NCBI GenBank assembly: GCA_002314725.1 | Contig: DCGV01000121.1 | Span: forward strand, 683-54,814 | Origin: Bacteroidales bacterium UBA1769 | GTDB lineage: Bacteria; Bacteroidota; Bacteroidia; Bacteroidales; UBA932 | Length of the DNA stretch: 54,132 nt | Direction of reading: 5' to 3' | Part shown: positions 43,940-53,852 of the stretch, in pieces | How positions within the stretch are numbered: the stretch's first letter is position 1 | Layout: every line of letters starts with the position of its first letter | Made by a program: the position numbers and the translations under genes | The notes under the pieces: generated by a model | The model's input: the letters and a program-made list of their open reading frames with translations, nothing else | The model's database searches: none | Told to the model about the DNA's origin: nothing

Positions 43940-44554
43940 TTAGTTATTCGCGTTACGAGTCTTGATATATTCAGCATTCAAACCATCAACGACAGCTTGT
44001 GTGATATCAAGAGCCTGGTTACCGAAGATAACCATGTTGGCGGCATCTGTTACACCGATAATGGCGCCAAATTGATGCTCTTCATTGAAAGCAGTCAAGA
44101 AAGTTTGGATAGCGTCCATGATTTGGTTATTCATGACGATTGACTCTTCTTGAAGTTCGGCTGATTTCTGCTGTGAAAGATTGTTCAAATCTTGCTCACG
44201 CTGCATAAGGCTCTGTTGTTGCTGTTCTGCAGCAGAACGTGTTAGGAGTCCTTTGTTATATTGGTTCTCAAATGATTTTGCATCGCTCTCAAGTTTTCTA
44301 CCCTGTTTTTGTAGGTCATCTTGAATTGCTTGTGCTTTGCTGTCAAGAGCTGAGCTTAGATCAGCTGCCATGTCGTAATTATTCAAAACGTAGTCAAGAC
44401 GTACATATACTACATCACCTGCAACAGCTTCAATCTGCTCGCCTGCAACAGCTGCTTTGTTGCTTTTTGAATGACCACAAACGAAAGAAAGGACGATAGT
44501 AGCTACAGAGATGACAATAGCAACTATGCTAAGAATCAAAGAGGTTTTTTTCAT
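43940..44554 (-). CDS. OmpH/Skp-family periplasmic chaperone (first of three)
   Basis: Predicted periplasmic chaperone for outer-membrane proteins, 204 residues. It has an N-terminal anchor helix with no clear cleavage site, then a Skp-like core (VVYVRLDYVLNNYDMAADLSSAL), Gln-rich coiled coils and the C-terminal IIGVTDAANMVIFGNQALDIT barrel strands. It is longer than the other two copies at 49.6 and 50.2 kb and is not in the bamA cluster. Confidence 0.82.
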   Translation of the reverse strand: MKKTSLILSIVAIVISVATIVLSFVCGHSKSNKAAVAGEQIEAVAGDVVYVRLDYVLNNYDMAADLSSALDSKAQAIQDDLQKQGRKLESDAKSFENQYNKGLLTRSAAEQQQQSLMQREQDLNNLSQQKSAELQEESIVMNNQIMDAIQTFLTAFNEEHQFGAIIGVTDAANMVIFGNQALDITQAVVDGLNAEYIKTRNANN

Positions 44555-44634
44555 ACTTGTATGATAGTGATTTAAATTAATAATCTAAAAATGTTCCTGA
44601 AGTGTTGATTGATACGTCAACTGCTTTAGAACCA

Positions 44635-44665
44635 CAAATATATTAATATTATTCGATTAAGCCAA
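44635..44665 (-). promoter_or_regulatory. Promoter of the minus-strand OmpH gene
   Basis: Minus strand TTG (44663-44665), 20 bases, TATATTTG (44635-44642). The leader to the ATG is about 80 bases. Confidence 0.6.
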
Positions 44666-44695
44666 AACAAGATAATCTTTATGAATCTATTTGGT

Positions 44696-45409
44696 CTATA
44701 ACAATTGATTGAGATAACTTTGGATGGTCTTCTCCAATCCCATATACAATGCATCACAAATAAGTGCATGCCCAATGGATACCTCAAGAAGACCTGGAAT
44801 GTTTTTATAAAAATAATTCAAATTGACAAGAGATAGATCATGGCCGGCATTGAGCCCTAATCCACATTTGGCGGCCTCTTCAGCGGCGGCTACATATGGG
44901 GCTATGGCTTTCTCCCTATTTGTCGGGTACTCCTTGGCGTAGGCTTCGGTATATAATTCTACCCTGTCACACCCTGCTTCTGCAGCATACTTGATCATCT
45001 CAGGTATAGGATCAATAAAAATAGATGTTCTGATTCCTGCAGTATGGAAAAATTTGCAGATTTCTTTCAAAAAGAGTTGGTTTTTCTTTGTGTCCCAACC
45101 GGCATTGGATGTGATGGCGTCGTGAGCATCCGGAACAAGCGTTACCTGTGCCGGCAGTACTTCCAATACCAAATCCCTAAATGACTCAATAGGGTTGCCT
45201 TCAATGTTGAACTCTGTGGTTATCAGTGGTTTAAGATCTCTTACATCCTGGTATCTAATGTGTCTCTCGTCAGGTCTAGGATGAACTGTAATCCCTTGAG
45301 CTCCAAAAGATTCACAATCTTTTGCCACTTGTAGCACGTCTGGAAGATTCCCACCTCTTGCGTTGCGGATTGTAGCTACTTTATTGATATTGACACTTAA
45401 TTTTGTCAT
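44696..45409 (-). CDS. pdxJ: Pyridoxine 5'-phosphate synthase
   Basis: Last step of the DXP-dependent vitamin B6 pathway. At 237 residues the TIM barrel opens with SVNINKVATIRNARGG and contains GITVHPRPDERHIR, with His and Arg ligands of the phosphate site, and GLNAGHDLS. It is divergent from nadK. Confidence 0.96.
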   Translation of the reverse strand: MTKLSVNINKVATIRNARGGNLPDVLQVAKDCESFGAQGITVHPRPDERHIRYQDVRDLKPLITTEFNIEGNPIESFRDLVLEVLPAQVTLVPDAHDAITSNAGWDTKKNQLFLKEICKFFHTAGIRTSIFIDPIPEMIKYAAEAGCDRVELYTEAYAKEYPTNREKAIAPYVAAAEEAAKCGLGLNAGHDLSLVNLNYFYKNIPGLLEVSIGHALICDALYMGLEKTIQSYLNQLL

Positions 45410-45432
45410 CTGCTCAAAATTGAATATTTTTA

Positions 45433-45440
45433 CAAAATTA
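45433..45440 (-). promoter_or_regulatory. -7 element of pdxJ
   Basis: TAATTTTG on the minus strand, 23 bp before the pdxJ ATG. Confidence 0.45.
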
Positions 45441-45469
45441 TTACATTTTTCTTAAAATAATCAGATAAT

Positions 45470-46354
45470 ATGACGATAGCACTTTTCGGTAGAGAAATAG
45501 ATATCTGTTCCAAACAAAAACTGGAAAAGATGCTCAATGCTTTTATCACAAGAGGAGCTGATCTGCTCTTCTTTGAGCCCTTCTATCTCTTCCTGAAAGA
45601 AAAATTAAATATGCATATCGCCGATGTCAGGCTTTTCAATTCTACTGATGATATCCCACAAGAGACAGCAGTTATGATCTCCGTCGGAGGTGATGGTACT
45701 TTCCTCTCTGCAGTTGCATTGATAAGAGATAAAGATATTCCTATTGCAGGTGTGAATTTTGGAAGGTTGGGTTTTCTGACCACTGTTCGTCCTGATGACA
45801 GTGAAGATTGGATAGAAGATTTGTTTGCTGGAAGGTACACGACAGAAAAGAGGTTATTGTTGAAGACTGAATCTGCCTCCATGCCGGATGGCTTCAATCC
45901 ATACTCAGTGAATGAGGTCTCCATCCAACGCCAAACACCTTCCATGCTTGGCGTTAAAGTCCTGGCCAATGGGAAAGAGCTTCCTGTCTATTGGTCAGAT
46001 GGTATTGTTATCGCTACACCAACTGGTAGTACTGCATATAATCTCAGTGTAGGAGGTCCCGTTGTTGACCCTAACTCCAATGTGCTTATTATCTCTCCAA
46101 TCGCGCCTCACAATCTCAACATCAGGCCACTGGTTGTTCCATCCGATACCGTATTTGAAATCTCATCGCATTCTAGAGGACATCACTCAATAGTTTCGGT
46201 TGATAACAGATATTTCGAGATTGAAGACAGTGGCAAGGTTTTTGTTTCAATCGCAGAGTTCGGTTACAAGATAATTTGTTTCTCCAATAATACTTTTATT
46301 AACGCACTAAAGGAGAAACTGTTGTGGGGAGAAGATAAACGAAATATCCAATAA
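45470..46354 (+). CDS. nadK: NAD kinase
   Basis: Phosphorylates NAD to NADP. At 294 residues it has the GGDGTFLS motif at 73-80 and the second substrate motif DGIVIATPTGSTAYNLSVGGP. uppS begins two bases after its stop, so the two are probably one transcript. Confidence 0.96.
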   Translation: MTIALFGREIDICSKQKLEKMLNAFITRGADLLFFEPFYLFLKEKLNMHIADVRLFNSTDDIPQETAVMISVGGDGTFLSAVALIRDKDIPIAGVNFGRLGFLTTVRPDDSEDWIEDLFAGRYTTEKRLLLKTESASMPDGFNPYSVNEVSIQRQTPSMLGVKVLANGKELPVYWSDGIVIATPTGSTAYNLSVGGPVVDPNSNVLIISPIAPHNLNIRPLVVPSDTVFEISSHSRGHHSIVSVDNRYFEIEDSGKVFVSIAEFGYKIICFSNNTFINALKEKLLWGEDKRNIQ

Positions 46355-46356
46355 TT

Positions 46357-47064
46357 ATGGCTGAAAAAAATATTCCGACACATGTGTCCATCATTATGGA
46401 TGGGAATGGCCGTTGGGCTAAACTTCACGGGAAAGAGCGAATATATGGCCATTATGAGGGGACCGAGAGCGTAAGAGCATGTTGCGAATATGCAGTTGAA
46501 AGAGGGATTAAGTATTTGAGTTTGTTCGCTTTTTCAACTGAAAACTGGAGTCGCCCCGATGCTGAAGTCTCTGGATTGATGGACCTTATGCTTAGGTCAT
46601 TGATAGATGAATTTGATACGTTCCAACGTAACCATATCAGATTGAGAGTGATAGGAGATAAGTCAGGCCTATCTGCCAAATTGATTCATTGTATCAATGA
46701 TGTTGAGTCTAAAACTGCTTCAAATGACCAAATGACTCTCATTATCATGCTTAATTACAGTGGTAAATGGGATATAGTCCAAGCGGCTCAGCATTATGCT
46801 GCAGATTTGAAAGAGGGATTGACAGACATATCATTGGATTTCAATCGTTTCGATGGGTATCTTAGTACGACTGGTATCCCTGACCCTGATCTATTGATTA
46901 GAACCAGCGGTGAACAGCGGATCAGTAACTATATGCTTTGGCAGTGTGCTTATACTGAATTTTATTTTACTGATGTTTTATGGCCCGATTTCAGAAAAGA
47001 GCAATTTGCAAAAGCATTGGAAGCTTATGCATGTCGGGATAGAAGATATGGGAATGTTAAATAA
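46357..47064 (+). CDS. uppS: Undecaprenyl diphosphate synthase
   Basis: Makes the C55 lipid carrier used for peptidoglycan and other envelope polymers. At 235 residues it has IMDGNGRWAK, FAFSTENW, and the C-terminal RTSGEQRISNYMLWQ and TDVLWPDF segments. bamA follows from its own -7 element. Confidence 0.96.
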   Translation: MAEKNIPTHVSIIMDGNGRWAKLHGKERIYGHYEGTESVRACCEYAVERGIKYLSLFAFSTENWSRPDAEVSGLMDLMLRSLIDEFDTFQRNHIRLRVIGDKSGLSAKLIHCINDVESKTASNDQMTLIIMLNYSGKWDIVQAAQHYAADLKEGLTDISLDFNRFDGYLSTTGIPDPDLLIRTSGEQRISNYMLWQCAYTEFYFTDVLWPDFRKEQFAKALEAYACRDRRYGNVK

Positions 47065-47070
47065 TTTTTA

Positions 47071-47078
47071 TAACTTTG
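47071..47078 (+). promoter_or_regulatory. -7 element of bamA
   Basis: TAACTTTG, 20 bp before the bamA ATG. No clear -33 TTG. Confidence 0.5.
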
Positions 47079-47098
47079 TAAACTTATTCCATAAGTAA

Positions 47099-49636
47099 AT
47101 GAAATATCTCAATATATTATTTCTACTATTGCTAATGCCTGTTGCTCTATTTGCTCAGACAGAGAATGTCGAGGCTGGTAGGTCGGCGTCAAGTATTGAA
47201 ATAGACTATGCCAATCCACAAACATATATTGTCGGAGGATTGGAGATCGAGGGATTGAACTATTTGAGTCCTTCTCAAATTACTTCAATATTGGGTATTC
47301 ATGAGGGTAATGAGATTACTATTCCAAGTGATGAGCTTTCTTCTGCAATAAAAAGGATTTGGGCTCAAAGAGTCTTCTCTGATATCGGTTTTTATGTAGA
47401 TTCACTATCTGCAACTAAAGACACTGCATTCTTCAAGATGGTTGTTCAAGAGCGTCCGAGAGTTATCTCTTGGAATTATTCCGGTATCAAGAACTCCGAA
47501 AGGGATGAATTGAAGGAGAAGATGAATCTACGCCGAGGAGGTGAGTTGTCAGAGTATGTGAAGACATCCTCTATCAAGACAATCAAAGAGTATTTCAAAG
47601 AAAAAGGTTTCCTTAACGTTGATGTAGACGTAATATCAGCTCCTGACAGCACAATCAAGAATGCAACCCGTGTAACATTCGATATTAAGAAGGGTAATAA
47701 GGTGAAGATTAAGGAGATATCCTATGAAGGGCAGGGAGATGTGAAGAAATTCAAATTGGATCGTTCAATGAAGAAAACTAAGGATGCCAAGTGGTATAAC
47801 TTCTTCAGTTCCAAGAAATTCAATGAAAAAGAGTATAAGAATGATAAAGAATCTCTAATAGAGACATTCAATGAACTCGGATATCGTGATGCTAAAATAG
47901 TTCAGGATACGATATATAATGTTGAGGAGGATAGATTGGGTATTCACTTTGTAATAGATCGAGGTAAACAATACTATTTCAGAAATATCACATGGACAGG
48001 TAATTCAGAATATACTGAAGAGCAATTGAATTCGGTATTGATGATTAACCCGGGTGATGTATATGACGTTGTTACAATGCAGAAACGTCTTTTCGGAGGT
48101 GGAAAGGAGAGTGAATTGAATATCTCTCAACTATATCGTGATCAGGGTTTCCTATTCTTCAACGTTTCACCTGTGGAACTTGCTATCGTTGGGGACTCTG
48201 TCGATGTTGAGATGCGTATTGTTGAGGGTAAACCGGCTACTTTCAACAACATCCTGGTAAATGGTAATACTATCACCAACGAGAAAGTGGTTCGTCGTGC
48301 TGTGTTTACTCGTCCAGGTTATCTGTTCCGTCAATCTGATTTTGAACGTTCAGTTCGTGAAATATCTTCAATGGGACACTTTGACCCTGAATATGCGGCT
48401 GATCCTGAGAAGGGATACACATTGATGCCTAATGGTGTTAACAATACGGTTGATATCGCATATAACGTTCAGGAGAAGCCGGACAGTCAGCTTGAGTTGT
48501 CAGGTGGTTGGGGCGCAAGTACATTTGTAGGTACTGTCGGTATCAGTTTCAATAACTTCTCAGTTGCCAATATAGGTGATAAAACGGCATGGAAACCTGT
48601 TCCGCTTGGAGATGCTCAGAACCTGGCATTCAGATTCCAGACAAACGGTACCTATTACCAGGCATTGACAGCCAGCTTTTCAGAACCATGGTTGGGCGGT
48701 AAGAAACCTACATCCCTTAACTTCCAAGCATACTATACTAAACAGACCAATTCATACACTTCATACTATTATCAAGTATTGGATGACAGTGAATATATGA
48801 AGATATATGGTGCCTCTTTAAGTCTAGGCCGCAGATTGAAATGGCCGGATGATTACTTCGTAGAGTATCATGTCCTTGGTTGGCAATCATACGCACTCCA
48901 AGATTGGTCATATAACTTTATCTTCAGCAACGGTGTATCTCACAATATCAACTACACTTATAGTTTGACTCGTACATCTACTGACCAGTCCCTATATCCT
49001 CGTCAGGGCTCAGAGTTCTCTTTCACTCTAGCATTGACTCCACCTTGGTCACTGTTGAAGAAGGGATGGAAAGATATAGATTATGATTCTATGACATCAC
49101 AAGATCATTACAATTGGATTGAGTATAATAAATGGTCCTTCAAAGGAGCTGTTTATTCACAACTTGTAGGTGATTTGGTATTGATGGCCAGAGCTCAATT
49201 CGGTTATCTTGGTTATTACAACAGAAAATGGGGCTACTCTCCATTTGAAGGATTCCTGGTTGGTGGTGACGGTATGTCAGGTTATAATTCATATGGTTCA
49301 GAGGTGATTTCATTGAGAGGTTATGAGAATTATTCATTGACACCTTACGAAAACGGATACTATGCCGGTCACGTATATGATAAATTCACAGTTGAATTGC
49401 GTTATCCTGTGATTTTGCAACCTACATCCACAATCTATGCTCTGGCGTTCTTGGAGGGAGGTAACTGCTGGTCTGATATCAAGGATTTCAATCCATTCCA
49501 GATTAAGCGTTCTGCCGGTGCCGGTGTCAGAGTATATCTTCCAATGGTCGGACTTCTTGGTGTAGACTGGGGATGGGGATTCGATTCAACAGGTCAGAAG
49601 AGTCAATTCCACTTCGTAATAGGTCAACAATTCTAA
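47099..49636 (+). CDS. bamA: Outer membrane protein assembly factor BamA
   Basis: Omp85 beta-barrel core of the BAM complex. At 845 residues it has a signal peptide (ending ALFAQ at 20), about five POTRA domains to about residue 455 (the first with YIVGGLEIEGLNYLSPSQI), then a 16-strand barrel region ending in FHFVIGQQF with the C-terminal Phe. LRGY(E) in VISLRGYENYS is the conserved lid motif. It is followed by two Skp genes as in other Bacteroidota. Confidence 0.95.
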   Translation: MKYLNILFLLLLMPVALFAQTENVEAGRSASSIEIDYANPQTYIVGGLEIEGLNYLSPSQITSILGIHEGNEITIPSDELSSAIKRIWAQRVFSDIGFYVDSLSATKDTAFFKMVVQERPRVISWNYSGIKNSERDELKEKMNLRRGGELSEYVKTSSIKTIKEYFKEKGFLNVDVDVISAPDSTIKNATRVTFDIKKGNKVKIKEISYEGQGDVKKFKLDRSMKKTKDAKWYNFFSSKKFNEKEYKNDKESLIETFNELGYRDAKIVQDTIYNVEEDRLGIHFVIDRGKQYYFRNITWTGNSEYTEEQLNSVLMINPGDVYDVVTMQKRLFGGGKESELNISQLYRDQGFLFFNVSPVELAIVGDSVDVEMRIVEGKPATFNNILVNGNTITNEKVVRRAVFTRPGYLFRQSDFERSVREISSMGHFDPEYAADPEKGYTLMPNGVNNTVDIAYNVQEKPDSQLELSGGWGASTFVGTVGISFNNFSVANIGDKTAWKPVPLGDAQNLAFRFQTNGTYYQALTASFSEPWLGGKKPTSLNFQAYYTKQTNSYTSYYYQVLDDSEYMKIYGASLSLGRRLKWPDDYFVEYHVLGWQSYALQDWSYNFIFSNGVSHNINYTYSLTRTSTDQSLYPRQGSEFSFTLALTPPWSLLKKGWKDIDYDSMTSQDHYNWIEYNKWSFKGAVYSQLVGDLVLMARAQFGYLGYYNRKWGYSPFEGFLVGGDGMSGYNSYGSEVISLRGYENYSLTPYENGYYAGHVYDKFTVELRYPVILQPTSTIYALAFLEGGNCWSDIKDFNPFQIKRSAGAGVRVYLPMVGLLGVDWGWGFDSTGQKSQFHFVIGQQF

Positions 49637-49647
49637 TACATTATAGC

Positions 49648-50154
49648 ATGAAAAGAATTTTTATTTCACTGATTGTTATGGCACTCTCTTCTGCAGCTAT
49701 GTTTGCGCAGAAAGTTGCATATATTAATACTGAAACTATTTTACAGACTCTACCCGAATATGTGTCGGCTCAGACAGAATTGAACACTCTTTCTGATAAA
49801 TACAGAGCTACTATTGAGACAGAGGTTGCTAAAATAGATGAATTATATCAACAATATCAATCTGAGAAGGCATCATTGACTCAATCTCAAAGAACTCAGA
49901 AGGAGAATGAGATAATATCAATGGAGCGAGCTGTTAAAGAGAAACAGGATATCTACTTCGGTGAGGATGGTATTATGTCAGACAAGTCGAAAGAGCTCTT
50001 GAATCCTATTCAGGAGAAGGTCAACAAAGCAATCGCAAAAGTGGCTGCAAAAGATGACTATATAATGATAATCGACATCGCGGCTACTCCAGGTGTCGTT
50101 TATAAGAACGATAAATACGATTTGACACAACAGATAATAAATATTATTAAATAA
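49648..50154 (+). CDS. OmpH/Skp-family periplasmic chaperone (second)
   Basis: Chaperone for outer-membrane proteins, 168 residues from the ATG at 49648. I prefer this start over 49573 because it gives a clean signal peptide (MKRIFISLIVMALSSAAMFA) and begins just after bamA rather than inside it. The core has the Skp pattern KVAYINTETILQTLPEYVSAQ with coiled-coil arms. It is part of the bamA cluster. Confidence 0.9.
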   Translation: MKRIFISLIVMALSSAAMFAQKVAYINTETILQTLPEYVSAQTELNTLSDKYRATIETEVAKIDELYQQYQSEKASLTQSQRTQKENEIISMERAVKEKQDIYFGEDGIMSDKSKELLNPIQEKVNKAIAKVAAKDDYIMIIDIAATPGVVYKNDKYDLTQQIINIIK

Positions 50155-50171
50155 AATACCTAAAAACTATT

Positions 50172-50708
50172 ATGAAAAAAATTGCACTTGTTATTCTGCT
50201 AGCCGCAGGATTCGGTTTTTGCGCTAATGCTCAGAAATTTGCTCATATCAATTCACAGGAGCTAGTTTCTTTAATGTCTGAAATGGATTCAGCAAGAGTT
50301 AGATTAAATACATATCAAGCTGATCTTGAAGAGACTTTCCAGGGTATGCAGGATGAATATCAAACCAAATACACTGATTATCAGAGAAAGGTTGAGACTT
50401 GGGCCCCTACTGTTCGTGAAACTAAAGAATCAGAACTTCAGGAACTGGTAAATAGAATCCAACAGTTCCAACAATCAGCTCCTCAGGATCTACAACAGAT
50501 GCAACAGACACTTCTTGCTCCAGTATATGAGAAAGCTGATGCTGCAATTCAGAGAGTAGCTAAATCAATGGGCTTTATCTATGTTTTTGATACATCAAAT
50601 GGCACAATCACTTATGTTGACGAAACACAAAGTACCAACCTTCTTGAACTTTTAAAGGCTGAGCTTGGAATTCCAGCTGAAAAGGTTTCTCCAACCGTTA
50701 TCGAATAA
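50172..50708 (+). CDS. OmpH/Skp-family periplasmic chaperone (third)
   Basis: 178 residues, signal peptide MKKIALVILLAAGFGFCANA, then KFAHINSQELVSLMSEM and long Gln-rich coiled-coil arms, ending FIYVFDTSNGTITYVDE. It is 17 bp after the previous copy and is similar in layout but clearly different in sequence. A strong terminator follows. Confidence 0.9.
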   Translation: MKKIALVILLAAGFGFCANAQKFAHINSQELVSLMSEMDSARVRLNTYQADLEETFQGMQDEYQTKYTDYQRKVETWAPTVRETKESELQELVNRIQQFQQSAPQDLQQMQQTLLAPVYEKADAAIQRVAKSMGFIYVFDTSNGTITYVDETQSTNLLELLKAELGIPAEKVSPTVIE

Positions 50709-50760
50709 ATTTATATTTGATAGCTCAAAGTACGGCTTTTAGTACAAATAATTATATAAA

Positions 50761-50814
50761 TAACCCTTCATGACAATCATCATTAATTGATGGCTCATGA
50801 AGGGTTATTTTTTG
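50761..50814 (+). terminator. Terminator of the bamA-skp-skp cluster
   Basis: Thirteen-bp stem TAACCCTTCATGA / TCATGAAGGGTTA with an inner CATCA / TGATG stem and a T tract (ATTTTTTG) after it. The remaining 50,815-50,950 gap holds only the korA promoter. Confidence 0.85.
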
Positions 50815-50881
50815 TTATTAGCAACTCCAAATCATTAGCTCTATTTTAAAGATTTTTGACAAAAAAATCACTAAAAAAACA

Positions 50882-50911
50882 TTGAATTCCCAACAAATAG
50901 TGGTACATTTG
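50882..50911 (+). promoter_or_regulatory. Promoter of korAB
   Basis: TTG (50882-50884), exactly 19 bases, TACATTTG (50904-50911). A full consensus match, 39 bp before the korA ATG. Confidence 0.8.
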
Positions 50912-50950
50912 GCCGATTTATAATCAATAAATCCATATAAATTTTAAATA

Positions 50951-52783
50951 ATGCAACACGAAATTATCGACACACAAGATGTAGTTATCCGTTTCTGCGG
51001 CGACTCGGGGGACGGAATGCAGCTTACTGGGACGTTATTCGCTGATGCTTCTGCGCTTTATGGCAACAACATAGCGACATTCCCAGACTTCCCTGCTGAA
51101 ATCAGGGCACCTCAAGGTACTATTTCGGGTGTTTCAGGCTTCCAGGTACACATTGGAAGTGATGAAGTAAATACACCTGGTGACTTCTGTGACGTATTGG
51201 TAGCAATGAACCCTGCGGCACTCAAAGCTAATGTAAGATGGGTTAAACCATCAACTACTATTATCATTGACACTGACTCCTTTGATGAAACTCTTATCCA
51301 AAAGGCAGGATTCCAGAGTGATGATCCTATTGAAGAACTCAACCTTCAAAACCACAATCTGGTGGCATCTCCTATCACTTCTCTTACAAAAGAGAGCTTG
51401 AAGGATAGCGGCTTGGATTTCAAGACAATAGTCAGATGTAAAAATATGTTTACTCTAGGTATGTGCTTCTTTATGTTCTGCAGGCCTCTTGAGTATACAT
51501 ATGCATACCTTGAGAAGAAATTCAAGAAAAAACCGGCACTGATTGAAATCAATAAAAAGGTACTTTTTGACGGTTTCAATTATGCCAGCAATATACATGC
51601 AATTCCAAGTACATATACCATCAAACCTGCTGTTCAAGAGAAGGGTAAATACAGAAATATAAGTGGAAACCAAGCTACGGCATGGGGATTGATAGCCGCA
51701 TCTGAGAAGAGCGGACGTCCACTTTTCTGTGGATCATATCCTATTACCCCGGCAACTGCAATCCTTGAAGAACTGGCTATTCACAAAAATTTAAATGTGA
51801 AGACAGTTCAGGCTGAAGATGAGATAGCAGGTATTTGTACTGCCATCGGTGCCGCATTTGCAGGAAGTTTTGCAGTTACAACCACATCCGGTCCAGGACT
51901 CTCACTTAAATCTGAGGCTATGGGTTTGGCAGTTATCACAGAACTTCCATTGGTAATTATCGATGTTCAGCGTTCAGGACCTTCAACAGGTATCCCTACC
52001 AAGACTGAACAGACTGACTTGAATCAAGCCCTTTATGGTAGAAATGGAGAGTGTCCTGTTGCAATTATAGCAGCACATTCACCGAGCCATTGCTTCGATG
52101 CAGCTTTCTATGCTGGAAAGTATGCAATGGAACATATGATGCCTGTGGTTTTACTTTCTGAAGGCTTTTTAGGCAATGGCTCAGAGCCATGGAAGATCCC
52201 TTCAATGAAAGATTATCCAGAGATTAATCCACCAATCATTGACTCCTGTGAAGGTAAGTTCAAACCTTTTGAGAGAGATTCAGAAACATTAGTACGTAAG
52301 TGGGCTTTCCCTGGTAAAGCTGGTTTGGAACACCGCGTAGGTGGCTTGGAGAAGACTCCTGCCGGAGTTATCTCTGCAGATCCTGAAAACCACGCATATA
52401 TGGTATCTCAACGTGCTGCAAAGGTTGAGAAACTTGCTGACTATATCCCTGCTCAAGAGATCATCGGTGACAAAGATGCCGATCTTTTAATAGTTGGTTG
52501 GGGTGGCACTTTCGGTCATCTATATACAGCTCTTAGAGAGATTCAGAAAGAGGGTAAGAAGGTCGCACTTGCACACTTTGATTATATCAATCCTCTTCCA
52601 AAGAACACTGCTGAAGTATTCTCTTCATTCAAGAAAATTATCGTTTGTGAGTTGAACTCAGGCCAGTTCGCAGCATATCTGCGTACGAAACTTCCTCAAT
52701 TCTCATATTTGCAATACAACAAAGTCCAAGGCCAACCTTTCATCGTGAAGGAGCTTGTGGATGCATTTAATGAAATATTATAA
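50951..52783 (+). CDS. korA: 2-oxoacid:ferredoxin oxidoreductase alpha subunit (fused gamma-alpha)
   Basis: Subunit of the enzyme that reversibly turns 2-oxoglutarate and CoA into succinyl-CoA, CO2 and reduced ferredoxin. At 610 residues the N-terminal ~190 are the gamma domain (GDSGDGMQLTG) and the rest the alpha domain with SYPITPATAILEEL and TTSGPGLSLKSEAMGLAV. It pairs with korB. Specificity for 2-oxoglutarate over other 2-oxoacids is inferred from this common arrangement. Confidence 0.9.
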   Translation: MQHEIIDTQDVVIRFCGDSGDGMQLTGTLFADASALYGNNIATFPDFPAEIRAPQGTISGVSGFQVHIGSDEVNTPGDFCDVLVAMNPAALKANVRWVKPSTTIIIDTDSFDETLIQKAGFQSDDPIEELNLQNHNLVASPITSLTKESLKDSGLDFKTIVRCKNMFTLGMCFFMFCRPLEYTYAYLEKKFKKKPALIEINKKVLFDGFNYASNIHAIPSTYTIKPAVQEKGKYRNISGNQATAWGLIAASEKSGRPLFCGSYPITPATAILEELAIHKNLNVKTVQAEDEIAGICTAIGAAFAGSFAVTTTSGPGLSLKSEAMGLAVITELPLVIIDVQRSGPSTGIPTKTEQTDLNQALYGRNGECPVAIIAAHSPSHCFDAAFYAGKYAMEHMMPVVLLSEGFLGNGSEPWKIPSMKDYPEINPPIIDSCEGKFKPFERDSETLVRKWAFPGKAGLEHRVGGLEKTPAGVISADPENHAYMVSQRAAKVEKLADYIPAQEIIGDKDADLLIVGWGGTFGHLYTALREIQKEGKKVALAHFDYINPLPKNTAEVFSSFKKIIVCELNSGQFAAYLRTKLPQFSYLQYNKVQGQPFIVKELVDAFNEIL

Positions 52784-52797
52784 TGGGAGGAGACGAA

Positions 52798-53814
52798 ATG
52801 AGTTATACAGCACAAGATTTTAAAAGTAATCAAGAAGTAAGATGGTGCCCGGGGTGTGGGGACCATGCAGTTTTGGCGGCTCTTCAACGTTCTTTCCCAG
52901 AAGTCGCTGAAATACAAGGATATAAAAAAGAGAGGTTTGTATTTGTATCTGGTATTGGATGCTCTTCGCGTCTGCCATACTATATGGATACATTTGGCTT
53001 CCATGGTATTCATGGTCGTGCTACGGCTATTTCTACAGGAATGAAGGTTGCAAACCCAGAATTGAGTATTTGGCAGGCTTGTGGTGATGGTGATGCACTT
53101 GCAATTGGTGGTAATCACTTCATCCATGCCATCCGTCGTAATATTGATATAAATGTAATCCTTTTCAATAACCAGATTTATGGTTTGACTAAGGGGCAAT
53201 ACTCTCCAACATCTAAATTGGGTAAGATAACTAAGACATCTCCATACGGAACTGTTGAAAACCCTTTCACTCCAGGAGAACTTGTTCTTGGTGCGCGCGG
53301 TACCTTCTTCGCAAGGGGTCTTGACAGTGAAGTTAAACTAAATCAGGAGATATTCATTGCAGCTGCCCATCATGATGGAACCTCAGTCTGTGAAATGATG
53401 ACAAATTGTGTCATCTTCAACGATGGTACTCACAATGACTATGCTGCTAAAGATATTCGTTCAGATAAAACTATTGTCCTTAGACATGGAGAACCTATGA
53501 TCTTCGGAAAAGATATGGATAAGGGACTCGTTGAAATGGGAGGTCAGATTAAAGCTGTCAGAATAGGAGAGGGTGGAATTACAGAGAACGATCTTTTGGT
53601 TCATGATGCCCACACTTCAGATACTGGTATGCATCATATGCTTATCAGTATGAAAGGTCCGGACCTTCCAGTAGCTCTTGGAGTAATTCGTAATGTGTCA
53701 GAACCGACTTATGATGATCGAGTACGCGATCAATTGGCTGAAGTAAAGGCAATGTCTCCGATACGATGTGTCGATGATCTGCTTCATAGCGGAGCTACTT
53801 GGACAGTAGAGTAA
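52798..53814 (+). CDS. korB: 2-oxoacid:ferredoxin oxidoreductase beta subunit
   Basis: Thiamine-diphosphate subunit, 338 residues. The cofactor motif is GDGDALAIGGNHFIHA...NNQIYGLTKGQYSPTS, with CPGCGDHA near the N terminus. I chose the ATG at 52798 because GGAGGA lies just before it; an ATG at 52783 overlapping the korA stop would add five residues. Confidence 0.92.
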   Translation: MSYTAQDFKSNQEVRWCPGCGDHAVLAALQRSFPEVAEIQGYKKERFVFVSGIGCSSRLPYYMDTFGFHGIHGRATAISTGMKVANPELSIWQACGDGDALAIGGNHFIHAIRRNIDINVILFNNQIYGLTKGQYSPTSKLGKITKTSPYGTVENPFTPGELVLGARGTFFARGLDSEVKLNQEIFIAAAHHDGTSVCEMMTNCVIFNDGTHNDYAAKDIRSDKTIVLRHGEPMIFGKDMDKGLVEMGGQIKAVRIGEGGITENDLLVHDAHTSDTGMHHMLISMKGPDLPVALGVIRNVSEPTYDDRVRDQLAEVKAMSPIRCVDDLLHSGATWTVE

Positions 53815-53852
53815 TATAATATGTATAAATTAACCACTAAATAAAAAACAAA

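Noticed and set aside
52696..53199. Minus-strand open frame (167 codons) opposite the korA-korB junction
   Set aside because: Antisense to two well-supported genes, and its product looks like random composition.
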